Below the pieces are notes generated by a model. It was given only the letters and a program-made list of their open reading frames with translations. It was not told the DNA's origin and ran no database searches. Position numbers and translations under genes: made by a program. A stretch of 64,000 nucleotides of DNA from Sorangium cellulosum (GTDB lineage: Bacteria; Myxococcota_A; Polyangia; Polyangiales; Polyangiaceae): NCBI RefSeq assembly GCF_002950945.1, contig NZ_CP012673.1, positions 186,001 through 250,000 of the forward strand, read 5' to 3'. This document shows, piece after piece, positions 26,891-35,993 of the stretch (positions are counted from its first letter, which is position 1; each line of letters starts with the position of its first letter).

Positions 26891-27568
26891 CTACGCACGC
26901 GGCGCGTCTGCGCCCGGTGCAAGTTCGTGACGCAAGGGCGCAGTTTCGCGCCACCCCTCGGCCTCGCAGCGGAACAGCGCTGCGCGCGCTGTCATCGCCG
27001 CGGTGATGCCCTCGCGCGCGGCCCGCAGGCGCGCGTTGTCCCGGAGGTCGCGGTGGCTGAGGAGCCAGAAGTCGGCGAGGTAGCGCAGGTCCGGCTTCGC
27101 GAGGCGCTGGAGCCCTGGCTCCGGATCGCCGGCGTAGGTGGGTAGCCGCTTCGACAGATCCAGGTTCTTGGCATCGGCATCCAGCTCGAGCTCGATGCCG
27201 GGATGCTGCTCGCAGAGGCCGGCCAGGGCGCGAAGGAGGATCTTCGCGATGAAGGGGTCGGTGCAGGTCACCCGCACGGGCCCCTCGAGCCGCGCGTCTT
27301 GCCCGGCGAGGCCGCGCTCCAGCGCGGCCATCTCCCGCTCGACGCGCTCCGCCCCCGAGACCATCTCGTTGCCCGCGTCCGTCAGCAGGTACCCATCGCG
27401 GTGCCGGTCGAACAGCTTCACGCCGAGCCGCGTCTCGAGGGCCTCGACCCGCCGCGCCACGGTCGAGTGGCTCACGCCGAGCATCGAGCCCGCCGCGCGA
27501 ACGGAGCCCGTTCGAGCGGGCGCGAGAAAATGGCGCACGTCATCCCAGTCCACGATGCCCGCCAGCAT
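26891..27568 (-). pseudogene. LysR regulator with internal deletion
   Basis: 225 residues, about 75 short of a normal LysR. The HTH is intact (GSVRAAGSMLGVSHSTVARRVEAL, FDRHRDGYLLTDAGNEM) and the effector domain starts normally (GPVRVTCTDPFIAKILLRAL). After LDLSKR the sequence jumps directly to LPTYAGDPEPGL and FWLLSHRDLRDNARLRA, which belong near the C-terminus. The join is in frame, so a DNA-binding protein could still be made, but ligand sensing is probably lost. Confidence 0.75.
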
Positions 27569-28039
27569 ACCCCTCGCGCGTGCGCGCGACAGATGCAGAC
27601 ACGAGCCGCCGTGACCGAGGGCGCCGAGGCGCTGCGGGTCGATGTGGCGGCCGAGGCGCGCGTCAAGAAGAACGCCCAGTCGAGGAGGAAACCGTGTGAA
27701 CCAGGTGGCGTCCGCTCACGTACAGCCATGGTGGCGCGGGCGAGGGTCGGGCGGGGCGAGAGGGTACCGGAGGGCGCGCGCGTTCCGCCCCACGAGCGGG
27801 TTGACACCCGGCGCGTAGGTAAAAGAAGCGCGATCGCGGGCGCGGGGAGGTGTGGAGCGGCGAACGGATGGGCTACCTCGGAGGGCGGCGAGCACAGGGG
27901 TCCGGAGCACTTGGAGGCGCGGCGCTGAGCACGCGAAGCGGCGCAGGGCGGGTGGCGTTTGATGCAGAAAGCGCATGGACGCTGCAAGGACAGAAGCCGC
28001 AAGGACGCAAGGGGCACGAGGGAGAGAGCGCACGCGCGT
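27569..28039. other. No gene recognised
   Basis: About 470 bases with several overlapping frames of biased composition but no family resemblance, no convincing start site and no dyad worth naming. Confidence 0.4.
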
Positions 28040-28255
28040 CTACTGGAGCCTGTGGAGCAACTCCGTGTCCTGGTCGCCCAGCAGGTAGGTGGCGATGAAG
28101 GTCGCGGGGGCCGAGCTGGGGGCAACGTCAGCCGCTGCACCTCCGACGCGGGTCACGGCCTTCCCGCCCGCGACCGCGTGAGTCCCCAGCGAGGCTCGCT
28201 CTAGGACCGAGTCCCGCGTGCATCCCGCGCCGGCACAGAGCAAGGCTGTCGCCAT
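28040..28255 (-). CDS. Possible small lipoprotein
   Basis: 71 residues from ATG 28255; the frame is open further upstream with SRAALA just before. MATALLCAGAGC looks like the end of a lipoprotein signal with lipobox GAGC. The rest has no known motif. It may be the 5' stub of a larger gene in this rearranged area. Confidence 0.35.
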   Translation of the reverse strand: MATALLCAGAGCTRDSVLERASLGTHAVAGGKAVTRVGGAAADVAPSSAPATFIATYLLGDQDTELLHRLQ

Positions 28256-28344
28256 CGCGAGCGCAGCCCGGGAGAGGCGGCGCTCGCTCCCGGGGAGCGC
28301 CCTCCCCGGACGCCGCGTGCGACGGACGTGCTGCGCAGCTTCGT

Positions 28345-28770
28345 CACGTCGGTGACGTGCTGCTCTCTGGGGTGCTGGGGCGGTTTTCGCGCGCCCACCC
28401 GCGGGTGCGGATCGAGGTGCGGGTCGCGCGCAATGCGGAGCTGATCGAGCGGGTCACGTCGGGCCGGCTCGATCTCGCGCTCGCGTGGGGCGACGGGATG
28501 GGCGCGCCGCATGGCGAGCGTCTGGCCGAGCTGCCGATGCGCTGGATCGGGTCGGCCGCGGGGTGCCCTGCGTGGACCGGGGCGGAGGGCGAGCCGCTGC
28601 CGCTCCTGGCCATCGAGGCGCCGTGCCGGTTCCGGGATGCCGCCGCGGCGGCGCTCGATCGCGCTGGCATCCCGTGGCGGCTCGCGTTCACCAGCCCGGA
28701 CCTGGGCGGGCTCTGGGCCGCGGCGGCGGCAGGGCTTGGGTTCGTCGCGCTTAGCGACGATCGTCGGTGA
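28345..28770 (+). pseudogene. LysR effector-domain fragment
   Basis: The frame encodes the LysR substrate-binding domain only: LGRFSRAHPRVRIEVRVARN, ELIERVTSGRLDLALAWGD and AAAAGLGFVALSDDRR. The N-terminal HTH is missing; upstream sequence gives no match in any frame. It stops at 28770, well before the usual C-terminus. Truncated at both ends. Confidence 0.75.
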
Positions 28771-28818
28771 TCCCTTGGTCAGAAGTCGACTTGCTGGAAG
28801 GGGCGCAGGCGCATGGTG

Positions 28819-29439
28819 TCAGCTCAGGGGGACGTCGAGGGTGCCGCGGGCGGCGGGCGATTGCCGCAGGCCTTCGTACCAGCGGCGCAGATGCGGGTGC
28901 TCGGGATGCTCGAGCGGCAGGCCCCACCAGCGGTGCATCTCGCAGGCGATGGGGACGTCGGCCATCGTCAGGCGCTCGCCGGCCATGTAGGGCCGCTCTG
29001 CGAGGTGGGTATCGAGCAGCGTGAGAAGCGGCTCGGTCGCGGCGACGGAAGCCGCGATCGCCTGCGCGTTGCGCTTCTCCGCGGGCGTGCGAACGAGCTG
29101 GAGGAAGGCGTCGCGGCCGGCGCCGTTCAGCGTCGTCTGCTGCCAGTCCATCCAGCGCTCGGCGTCGAAGCGGGTGCGCAGGTCCTCCGGGTAGAGGCCG
29201 CGTGCCGCATGCTTCGCGCACAGGTAGCGCACGATCACGTTCGATTCCCACAGGACGAAGTCGCCGTCCTCCAGCGTGGGCACCAGCGCGTTCGGGTTGC
29301 GCGCCAGGTACTCCGGCGTCTTCGTGATCCCGAAGACGGCGCCGGCGTCGATGCGTTCGAAGGGCAGATGCAGCAGCTGCGCGGTGAACACCACCTTGCG
29401 CACGTTGATGGAGGAGATGCGGCCCCAGATCTTCAGCAT
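28819..29439 (-). CDS. Glutathione S-transferase
   Basis: 206 residues from ATG 29439. The N-terminal thioredoxin-like domain has MLKIWGRISSINVRKVVFTAQLL (Ser of SSINVRK in the catalytic position) and NPNALVPTLEDGDFVLWESNVIVRYL, the cis-Pro and Glu-Ser glutathione-binding motif. The all-helical C-terminal domain has YMAGERLTMADVPIACEMHRWW (N-capping box). A cytosolic detoxification or dehalogenation-type GST; substrate unknown. Its start overlaps the 3' end of an aminotransferase fragment. Confidence 0.93.
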   Translation of the reverse strand: MLKIWGRISSINVRKVVFTAQLLHLPFERIDAGAVFGITKTPEYLARNPNALVPTLEDGDFVLWESNVIVRYLCAKHAARGLYPEDLRTRFDAERWMDWQQTTLNGAGRDAFLQLVRTPAEKRNAQAIAASVAATEPLLTLLDTHLAERPYMAGERLTMADVPIACEMHRWWGLPLEHPEHPHLRRWYEGLRQSPAARGTLDVPLS

Positions 29440-29657
29440 AGCGTGGTCCTCGCGAGGTCCTCGCGGATGATAGCGGCGAGCGCCGCGATCCCGGCGTCGA
29501 TCTGCTCCACCGATGCGGTGACGAAGGACAGGCGCAGCGTGCACACGTCCGCCGCGTCCGCATCGAAGGCCGCGCCGGGCACGAAGGCGACGCCGCGACC
29601 CACGGCCCGCGGCAGCAGCTCCACCGCGTCGAGGCCGCTCGCCAGTGCCCGCAGGCT
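29433..29657 (-). pseudogene. C-terminal fragment of a PLP aminotransferase
   Basis: After a TAG at 29660-29658 the frame reads LRALASGLDAVELLPRAVGRGVAFVPG, then LRLSFVTASVEQIDAGIAALA, the last part of fold-type I aminotransferases of the MocR/2-aminoadipate type. The PLP-lysine region is absent. Confidence 0.7.
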
Positions 29658-29906
29658 CTACTGGGATCGCCCGCACGCGGCGGTTGCGTGCCGAAGCGCC
29701 CCGGAGGCATCCGGAAAGTGATGCCGGCAAGCACCAGGCCTGTGCCGGGAGGCAAGCGCGGCGGCGTGCGCAGGCGACGACCCTCTCGCCGCGATGCTGC
29801 ATGGCGACGCCATGGCGGAACTGCGGACGCCGCGGGGAGCGGTGGGAAAACGAGCGGCGAAGCGGCTCCTGCATGCTGGCACGGAGGCGGCACGCGCACT
29901 ATGCGC

Positions 29907-30110
29907 CTCGGCGCCAGAGAGCGCAGATGCAAGCACGTGCCTGGCACGCTGCTCATCCATGGTCCCGATGAGAGGCATGACCATCACCTGCTCGGTGATC
30001 GGGATCATCGGCGTGGACAGCTCCGCTAGCCGGCTCTGCTGCACCCGGATGATCTCCTCCTGCAACGCTGCGCGCTCGCGCTCTGCGTTCTCGCGCGCCG
30101 ACCTATCGAG
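29907..30110 (-). pseudogene. Fragment of a STAS-domain (RsbR-like) protein
   Basis: The frame contains ERAALQEEIIRVQQSRLAEL, STPMIPITEQVMVMPLIGTM and DEQRARHVL, the linker and first strand of STAS-domain anti-anti-sigma proteins of the RsbR type. The rest of the domain is missing on both sides. Confidence 0.7.
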
Positions 30111-30307
30111 CGCGAGCCGGGTGCTCGGCGAGCGCCTCCGCCGCCGCGGCAGCGAGCGTCGCGGCCCGCCGCCCCCCGGCCCGCCGCTCCGCCATGGCGC
30201 CGCCATGGGCGATAGCCCGGCGGATTGTCGAAATTCGCGGCGAAAACGCGCCCTCACCGAGTGGCGTGCGGTGTCGGCGCCGTGTGGCCAGCGCGGCTCG
30301 CACCACG

Positions 30308-31650
30308 GGCGTCGTCTACGAGCGCCGTCGTCCCGAGAAGACGACGCTCTACGAGATCGTGCGCGACAACGTGGAGACGCTGTACGGGGCCATCGACGAC
30401 GGCGCCATCGCCGTCCGGATACCCAAGCACGCGAAGAAGGAGCTCGAAGCCTACCTCGACTGCGGGCTGCTCTGCCGCGGGTTCGCGCGGCTCCGGTGCG
30501 AGCGCTGCGAAGAGAGTCGGCTGGTGGCCTTCAGCTGTAAAGGACGCGGTTTCTGCCCGTCGTGTCTGGGCCGACGCATGTGTGCCACGGCGGCGAACCT
30601 GATCGAGGACCTCCTGCCCGAGGTGGCGCACCGTCCGTGGGTGCTCACGTTTCCGTTTCCGTGGCGGCGCAGGCTCGCCCAGGACGGGGTTGTTCGGCGT
30701 GCTGACCCGCCTCTTCGTCGAGAGCGTGGAGCGGTTCTACGAAGAGCGCGCCGCGCGCCGAGGCGCGTGCGGCGCGGTCAAGAGCGGCGCGGTGACCGCC
30801 GTGCAACGCACGTCCGGCGACATGCGGCTTAATCCGCATCTGCACGTGGTCTTCCTCGACGGGGCTTATCACGAAGACGGCACCGAGCTCGTGTGGACCG
30901 AGCTCGGTCAGCTGCGAACGGGCGAGGTCGGTCAGGTCCTGGAGCACGCCGTCGGGCGGATGCTCCGAACCCTCCGGCGGCACGGGCATCTCGAGATCGA
31001 GCACGACGCCGTGGAGGACGGCGAGCCCGAGGCCGCGCTCTGTGCCTCCGCCGTCTCGGGACGAGAGCCGCGCCACACGTCGTCGCCCCGCAATGGCTCC
31101 GCGGGCTCTCGCCGTCTTCTCCGAGCGCGCTCGCGTACGACAAGCCGCTGTGCGCTGCGCTCGATGGCTTCACCTTGCACGCAGCGACGCGCGCCGGTGC
31201 GCACCATGCCGCGGCGAGGGAGGCGCTGCTGCGTTACGTGCTGCGACCCCCGATCGCAATCGCAAAGGAGCGCGTCGAGCCGCAGCAGGACGGCCTGGTG
31301 CGGCTCTCGCGGAGGCGCGCCTTCGCTGACGGGACTGTCGCGGTGGACATGGATCCGCTCTCGCTCTTGTGCCGCCTCGCGGCCAGCGTCCCGCCGCCGC
31401 GCTTTCACACCGTCAAGTACGCGGGCGTGCTCGCCTCGGCAAGTCGCCCACGTTGGCGCGCAAGCGCATCGGACCGCGCCCTGCGAAGCCACAAGAGCCT
31501 ACGAAGGCGGACGAAGACGCCGCTTCGAAACGCAAGCGTGGCGGCTATCGGCCGTGGGCCGAGCTCTTGCGCCGCACATGTGCGATCGACGTCCTCGAGT
31601 GCCCAACTTGCAAGGGGCGGATGAAGCTCGTCGCCATGGTGCGTCGTCGT
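30308..31650 (+). pseudogene. IS91-type transposase, frameshifted
   Basis: Fragments in successive frames make up most of an IS91-family HUH transposase. A zinc-binding N-terminus (ARLRCERCEESRLVAFSCKGRGFCPSC) is followed by WVLTFPFPWRRRLAQDG, then SGDMRLNPHLHVVFLDG (the HUH His-x-His), PQWLRGLSP/LAYDKPLCAALDGFTLHAATRAGA, PPPRFHTVKYAGVLA and finally VLECPTCKGRMKLVAMV. Frame changes fall near 30685, 31050-31090 and 31436. It cannot encode a full protein. Confidence 0.85.
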
Positions 31651-32044
31651 GATCGATTGCTACGACGCGTACCGGATGCCCGGCCATCTCCTCACTGCCG
31701 AGCTCTTCGCCGAGGTCTGGGCCAAGGTGACGGGCGCGGTGGTGCTGAACCTCGTCGGGAATCTCCGCCGCACGCTCGTGCCCGCGATCCTGGGCGGGCT
31801 CGCGCGCGCGTTTCCGGACTGGAAGATCGCCGTCTTCGCCGTGCCCGACGAGGCTCGGGGACGGCACCCGATCGCGAACTTCATCGTGCACGTGAACGGG
31901 GCGCTGCCCGACCTCGCGGGGAGGACGGTCCCGGTCGCCCCGTTCCTCGGCGAGACCACGGCGGCGCGGATCGAGCCCGAGATCGATCCAGAGCGCGCCT
32001 ATACGGATGCCACGGCGCGGACGTGGGTCCCGGTCACGGAGTGA
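31649..32044 (+). CDS. Hypothetical protein, possibly 5'-truncated
   Basis: 131 residues, with helical start (ELFAEVWAKVTGAVVLNLVG) and a beta-rich C-terminus (FPDWKIAVFAVPDEARGRHPIANFIVHVNG). It begins exactly where IS91 similarity ends, so the natural 5' end may be lost. The pattern is vaguely like SnoaL-type folds but not assignable. Its 3' end overlaps the convergent SDR gene by 11 bases. Confidence 0.4.
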   Translation: MIDCYDAYRMPGHLLTAELFAEVWAKVTGAVVLNLVGNLRRTLVPAILGGLARAFPDWKIAVFAVPDEARGRHPIANFIVHVNGALPDLAGRTVPVAPFLGETTAARIEPEIDPERAYTDATARTWVPVTE

Positions 32045-32849
32045 ACGCGGTCGCCGTCGCGACGGCCTCGCACGCGTCCATGTCGGCGGCGATCTCGGCG
32101 AGCTTTCCGCGCACGAGCGCAACGGCGTCCGCGCCGAGCGGAAGGCGGAGCGTGGGTGCGCCCGCGGCGACGGCGGCGACGATCGCCCTCGCCGCCTTCG
32201 CCGGATCTCCGTCCTGGTTACCGGCTTGCTGCGCGACGTAAGCGCGCGTCGGACCGACCGTCTCCACGTACGCGGCGCTCTCGGTCATGCTCTTGAACGC
32301 ATGGCCGAAGAGGTTCGTCCGGAAGGCGCCCGGCTCGACGATGAGCACGCGGATACCATGGGCCGCGACCTCCTTCGCGACGCACTCGGAGAGGCCCTCG
32401 AGCGCGTGCTTCGCCGCGCAGTACGCGCCGAAGCCCGCCGCCGTGGTGAGGCCGCCGACGCTCGTGAGCTGGACGATCGTGCCGCCCTTGCGCTCGCGCA
32501 TCTGCGGGAGGACCGCGCGCGTCAGGGCGGCAGGGCCGAAGAACATCGTCGCCATGACGTCCTGCAGCGTTTCGTCGTCCGTCTCCTCGAGCGCCCCGAT
32601 GATGCTGTAGCCGGCATTGTTGACGAGCACGTCGACCGCGCCGGCGCGCTCGATCGCCGGGGCGATCGCGCCGAGCTCGCGCACGTCGAGCTTCAGCGGG
32701 ACGACGCGATCGGGCGCCTTGACGGCGAGCTCCGCGAGCGCCGCCTCGCTCCGCGCGGCGGCGATCACGCGATCTCCGCGGGCGAGGACGTCCTCCGCGA
32801 GCGCCCTGCCGAAGCCGGAGCTCGCACCCGTGATGAGCCATGTCTTCAT
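32034..32849 (-). CDS. Short-chain dehydrogenase/reductase
   Basis: 271 residues. Classical SDR: nucleotide loop TGASSGFG (residues 7-14), VNNAGYS, catalytic YCAAKHALEG (Tyr-x3-Lys) and the preceding Ser in LTSVGG. It uses NAD(P)(H); substrate unknown. It is divergent from a LysR gene 74 bases away, the common layout for LysR-controlled oxidoreductases. Confidence 0.95.
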   Translation of the reverse strand: MKTWLITGASSGFGRALAEDVLARGDRVIAAARSEAALAELAVKAPDRVVPLKLDVRELGAIAPAIERAGAVDVLVNNAGYSIIGALEETDDETLQDVMATMFFGPAALTRAVLPQMRERKGGTIVQLTSVGGLTTAAGFGAYCAAKHALEGLSECVAKEVAAHGIRVLIVEPGAFRTNLFGHAFKSMTESAAYVETVGPTRAYVAQQAGNQDGDPAKAARAIVAAVAAGAPTLRLPLGADAVALVRGKLAEIAADMDACEAVATATAFTP

Positions 32850-32923
32850 GCCCCGAGCCTACGGCCCGATGAACGGCGGCAAAAGGCGTCGAATCGCGGC
32901 AGGTCTTGAAGTAAAACTAACGA

Positions 32924-33826
32924 ATGGAGCTCGCCGGTCTCACCACGCTGCTGGCGGTCGCGGAGAAGCGGAGCTTCACCGCCGCGGCGGCGTCGCTCCG
33001 CGTCACCCCCTCCGCGGTGAGCCAGACGATCCGGGCGCTCGAGGAGCGCGTCGGCGTCCGGCTCGTCCAGCGCACCACGCGGAGCGTGGGCCTCACCGAG
33101 GCCGGCGAGCGCTTCGTCGCACGGCTCCGACCGGCGCTCGCCGACGTGCAGGGCGCCTTCGATTCGGTCGCCGAGCTCCGCGATGGACCTGCGGGCACGC
33201 TGCGCCTGAACCTGCCGCGCATGGCGTTCGGTCGACTGATCGAGCCGCACCTGCCCGCCTTTCTCGCCGCGTACCCGCGCATCCAGGTCGACCTCGTGCT
33301 CCAGGATTCGCTCGCGGACATCGTCGCGACCGGCTGCGATGCCGGGATCCGGATCGGCGAGACGGTGGAGCGCGACATGATCGCGGTCCGCATCGGGAAG
33401 GACGAGGAGAGCGCGATCGTCGGCGCTCCCGAGTACTTTGCCGCGCGCGGGGTGCCGCGGAGGCCGCGCGATCTCGCCGGCCACGAATGCATCAAGTACC
33501 GGCGATCGTCCGGGGAGATCTATCGCTGGGAGCTCACCGAGCGGGGGCGCGATATCGAGGTTACGGTCGAAGGCCGGCTCACCGCGAACGATGGCGAGGT
33601 GATGGTGCGGCTCGCACGCGCAGGGCTCGGCCTCGCGAACGTGCTCGTCAGCTTCGTCGAGGACGACCTCGCGACCGGCCGGCTCGTACGCGTGCTCGCA
33701 TCGTACTGCCCGCCGTTCCCCGGGCTCTTCCTCTACTACCCGAGCCGCGTGCAGCTCGCGCCGAAGCTCCAGGCGTTCCTCGACTTCATGCGCGCCCGTA
33801 CGATGCGACGACCCGCCCGTCGGTAG
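32924..33826 (+). CDS. LysR-family transcriptional regulator
   Basis: 300 residues, complete. HTH: KRSFTAAAASLRVTPSAVSQ, with RTTRSVGLTEAGERF. The effector domain contains GTLRLNLPRMAFGRLI and GCDAGIRIGETVERDMIAVR, of the CrgA/DsdC-like branch (LTTR type with LTDAGxRF). It probably regulates the divergent SDR gene; both starts lie within 74 bases that include an AT-rich AAGTAAAACTAACG just before this ATG. Confidence 0.94.
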   Translation: MELAGLTTLLAVAEKRSFTAAAASLRVTPSAVSQTIRALEERVGVRLVQRTTRSVGLTEAGERFVARLRPALADVQGAFDSVAELRDGPAGTLRLNLPRMAFGRLIEPHLPAFLAAYPRIQVDLVLQDSLADIVATGCDAGIRIGETVERDMIAVRIGKDEESAIVGAPEYFAARGVPRRPRDLAGHECIKYRRSSGEIYRWELTERGRDIEVTVEGRLTANDGEVMVRLARAGLGLANVLVSFVEDDLATGRLVRVLASYCPPFPGLFLYYPSRVQLAPKLQAFLDFMRARTMRRPARR

Positions 33827-33943
33827 CCGATGCGCAGGTGTATGCACATGTCGCGCAATCGCGCATGCGTGCACGATGCATCACGAAACGAAAGACCCGT
33901 TGGAGACGGGGCATCTCGATCGTCATCACTAGAGTGCGCGGCG

Positions 33944-34105
33944 ATGAAGCTGCTGCTCCCTTCCTTCGGCGTCGCGCTCCTCGCTTCCGCCTGCGCGACG
34001 GCGACGACGACGACGACGGCCGGGTCGTCGAGCGATCTCGTCGAGAACGGTCCGGCGCGATGCGCGGCCACGACCGGCGAGGCGTCGGCCACCACTGCAC
34101 CGGCA
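33944..34105 (+). pseudogene. Truncated lipoprotein 5' end
   Basis: ATG 33944 begins a clear lipoprotein signal (MKLLLPSFGVALLASAC) followed by a Thr-rich stretch and about 30 codons of unknown sequence. From about 34105 the DNA matches an IS66-type gene on the other strand, so the gene is interrupted. Confidence 0.6.
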
Positions 34106-34280
34106 GGAAGCGCGGCGCATCCGTCGAGGACCACGGCAGGGGCTGCGAAGGTCCGTAGGCCCGCAGCTTCCAGCGGCACCAGTACAGCTGGCAAAGCTTG
34201 TACCCCTCGTGCCGCGCGAGCTCCTCGGCAACCAGCCCGCTGCGCTCCCATCGCTCGACCCCCTCCACCCTCGTTGCCAT
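34103..34280 (-). pseudogene. IS66-type accessory ORF remnant
   Basis: From ATG 34280: VERWERSGLVAEELARHEG, then YWCRWKLRAYG and RFLPVQWW, which match the HTH and tail of the small IS66 TnpA/Orf1 protein. Reading continues only with frame changes, and no other IS66 genes are present. Confidence 0.65.
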
Positions 34281-34530
34281 CGCTTCCTCCTTCGCCGCGA
34301 AGGGGGACAGGTAACCGGCGCTGCGCCGACGATCACGCTGGCGTTGGTCGGGCGCTTGCGCTACGGACGGTCATGTTTCCAATTATCCGCCAGCATCGTA
34401 ACGAAGAAATGGGTCGACTCGTTGCTGCGGGATTGCGAGTCGCTGGGAGAGACCCTGGCCTTGCACAGGTCTGGAGAGTGATGCAGGAGTAAAGCGTCGA
34501 TTTGGGCCTTGCGCTATATGAAGGTGATAT

Positions 34531-35331
34531 ATGCGTTTTCGGCGACATGGAACAGATGTTACGGCTGTGACTATTCACATATCGAGCATCGAAGGGAACT
34601 CTTCGGCCGGCATCGAGCTCGCCGATGTTCCACGCTCGGATTGCGTTCCCAAAATAACGAGCAGTGATCCCGATGTGGTTAGCGTCGATGGCATGCCTCG
34701 TATGCGCGCCGTTGGCAACTTTTCGTTTTACCTCAGCGCGCTTGCTACAACATCAGGTAGTGGCGCTGTAACGGTGACTGCGGCGACACGGTCCGGAATC
34801 CAGGCGACACTAAGTGTTGTGGTTGACGGTGCGATAGAGTTGCCGGATCCTGCTACTGAAGCTGGAGCTGTCGCCAGACTGTTGATGTCGGAGGCCCGCG
34901 GTCCGTCCCACGCAGACTACCTGGCAGCAGACACATTGGAGAGTATGGGGTGGATGCAACGGGTTCTGGAGAATCGATTGGCGAACGATCCTTCTCAATT
35001 CGGGGCACGCGAGGCGAGAAATTTGATCGACATCATTCGCGCCGTCGATCAGTTCGATGGGTTTTCCGATTATCCGAACTACGATCAGGGGGTTCGTCGT
35101 CGGCTGCGGCAGATGGTTAATATCGCGAATAATGACAATGATCGAATGCAGTCGGATTTTCGAAATTTTATACAGAATGCTATCGATGTGGCTCAGTTGC
35201 GGGTCGCCATCCGGAACCCAAGCTCAACAGGCTTGTTCGGGTGGAGAGCCGCAGGGACTGGAAGTCCAGGGCCCAGATTCGCGAGATTTCGTACGTTGGC
35301 TGGAAACACGTTCTTTACTTTGCGGCCATGA
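34531..35331 (+). CDS. Ig-like plus cell-wall-hydrolase-like protein, lower GC
   Basis: 266 residues from ATG 34531 with AAGGTGAT 7 bases upstream. Residues about 1-100 look like a BIG2-type Ig domain (SSDPDVVSVDGMPRMRAVG, VTVTAATRSGIQATLSV). Residues about 112-266 resemble SleB/cell-wall-hydrolase-like modules: ARLLMSEARGPSHADY, MGWMQRVLENRLAND, VDQFDGFSDYP, GTGSPGPRFARF and a Phe-rich end. No signal peptide is evident, so the 5' part may be lost or delivery may be by a secretion system. GC is near 50%, far below its neighbours, indicating transfer. Confidence 0.7.
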   Translation: MRFRRHGTDVTAVTIHISSIEGNSSAGIELADVPRSDCVPKITSSDPDVVSVDGMPRMRAVGNFSFYLSALATTSGSGAVTVTAATRSGIQATLSVVVDGAIELPDPATEAGAVARLLMSEARGPSHADYLAADTLESMGWMQRVLENRLANDPSQFGAREARNLIDIIRAVDQFDGFSDYPNYDQGVRRRLRQMVNIANNDNDRMQSDFRNFIQNAIDVAQLRVAIRNPSSTGLFGWRAAGTGSPGPRFARFRTLAGNTFFTLRP

Positions 35332-35461
35332 TTGAAACCTTGACATGATCTGAGATTTTTGCTGCATGCATGGACGCACTCCGGCTGTGGCCAGTAGCGA
35401 GCCGTGCCAGGAAGCAGGGGTATGGTGCAGTTGCATGCAGCGCTGTCGAGGCATCGATGTG

Positions 35462-35811
35462 CCGTCTCGCATCGGATGTTGGGGCAGCGGCGGCAGTGCG
35501 GGCAACGGCGGCGCCGGCAACCGTGGCAGCGGCGGCGGCAACGACGGCGGCGGCCCGCGCGCGCCCCCGCGAGCGTGTACGTGGCGCCCGACGACCACGG
35601 CGACAGGTGCCCGACACGATCGCGCGGAGCGGCATGACCCCGGACGACAGCGGCGCCGTCTCCCGGAACATCAGCGCGGAATGCCCCAGGCCGCACCTCG
35701 CGGAGCTCGACCAGGAGCACGGGCTCTTCATCGTCTGCGAGGGCGACCAGACCGTGACGCCGGGCAAGGTGCTCCGGCTCGATCCCGAGACGCTGGAGAC
35801 GCGCAGCGAGG
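35462..35811 (+). pseudogene. Degraded Gly-rich/propeller lipoprotein remnant
   Basis: A Gly/Ser/Asn/Ala-rich stretch (GSGGSAGNGGAGNRGSGGG) is followed, in another frame, by HGLFIVCEGDQTVTPGKVLRLDPETLE, which resembles one blade of a YncE/NHL-type propeller. It ends abruptly where IS91 similarity begins at 35811. Confidence 0.5.
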
Positions 35812-35868
35812 CCGTGCAACGCACGTCCGGCGACATGCGGCTCAATCCGCATCTGCACGTCGTCTCGG
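35811..35868 (+). repeat. IS91 transposase fragment
   Basis: About 55 bases almost identical to 30798-30852 (AVQRTSGDMRLNPHLHVV frame), covering the HUH His-x-His block of the IS91-type transposase. Both flanks are unrelated. Confidence 0.88.
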
Positions 35869-35993
35869 TGAGCACCAGCGATCGACGTTCGGGCACGCGC
35901 CGGAACCCCTGATAGGCCCCGCGTGGGGTCGCCCGCGGCGGGTCCGGCGCGGTGCTGTTCGAGGGGCGCAGAGCGCCGGCTCCCGAGAGGCCC

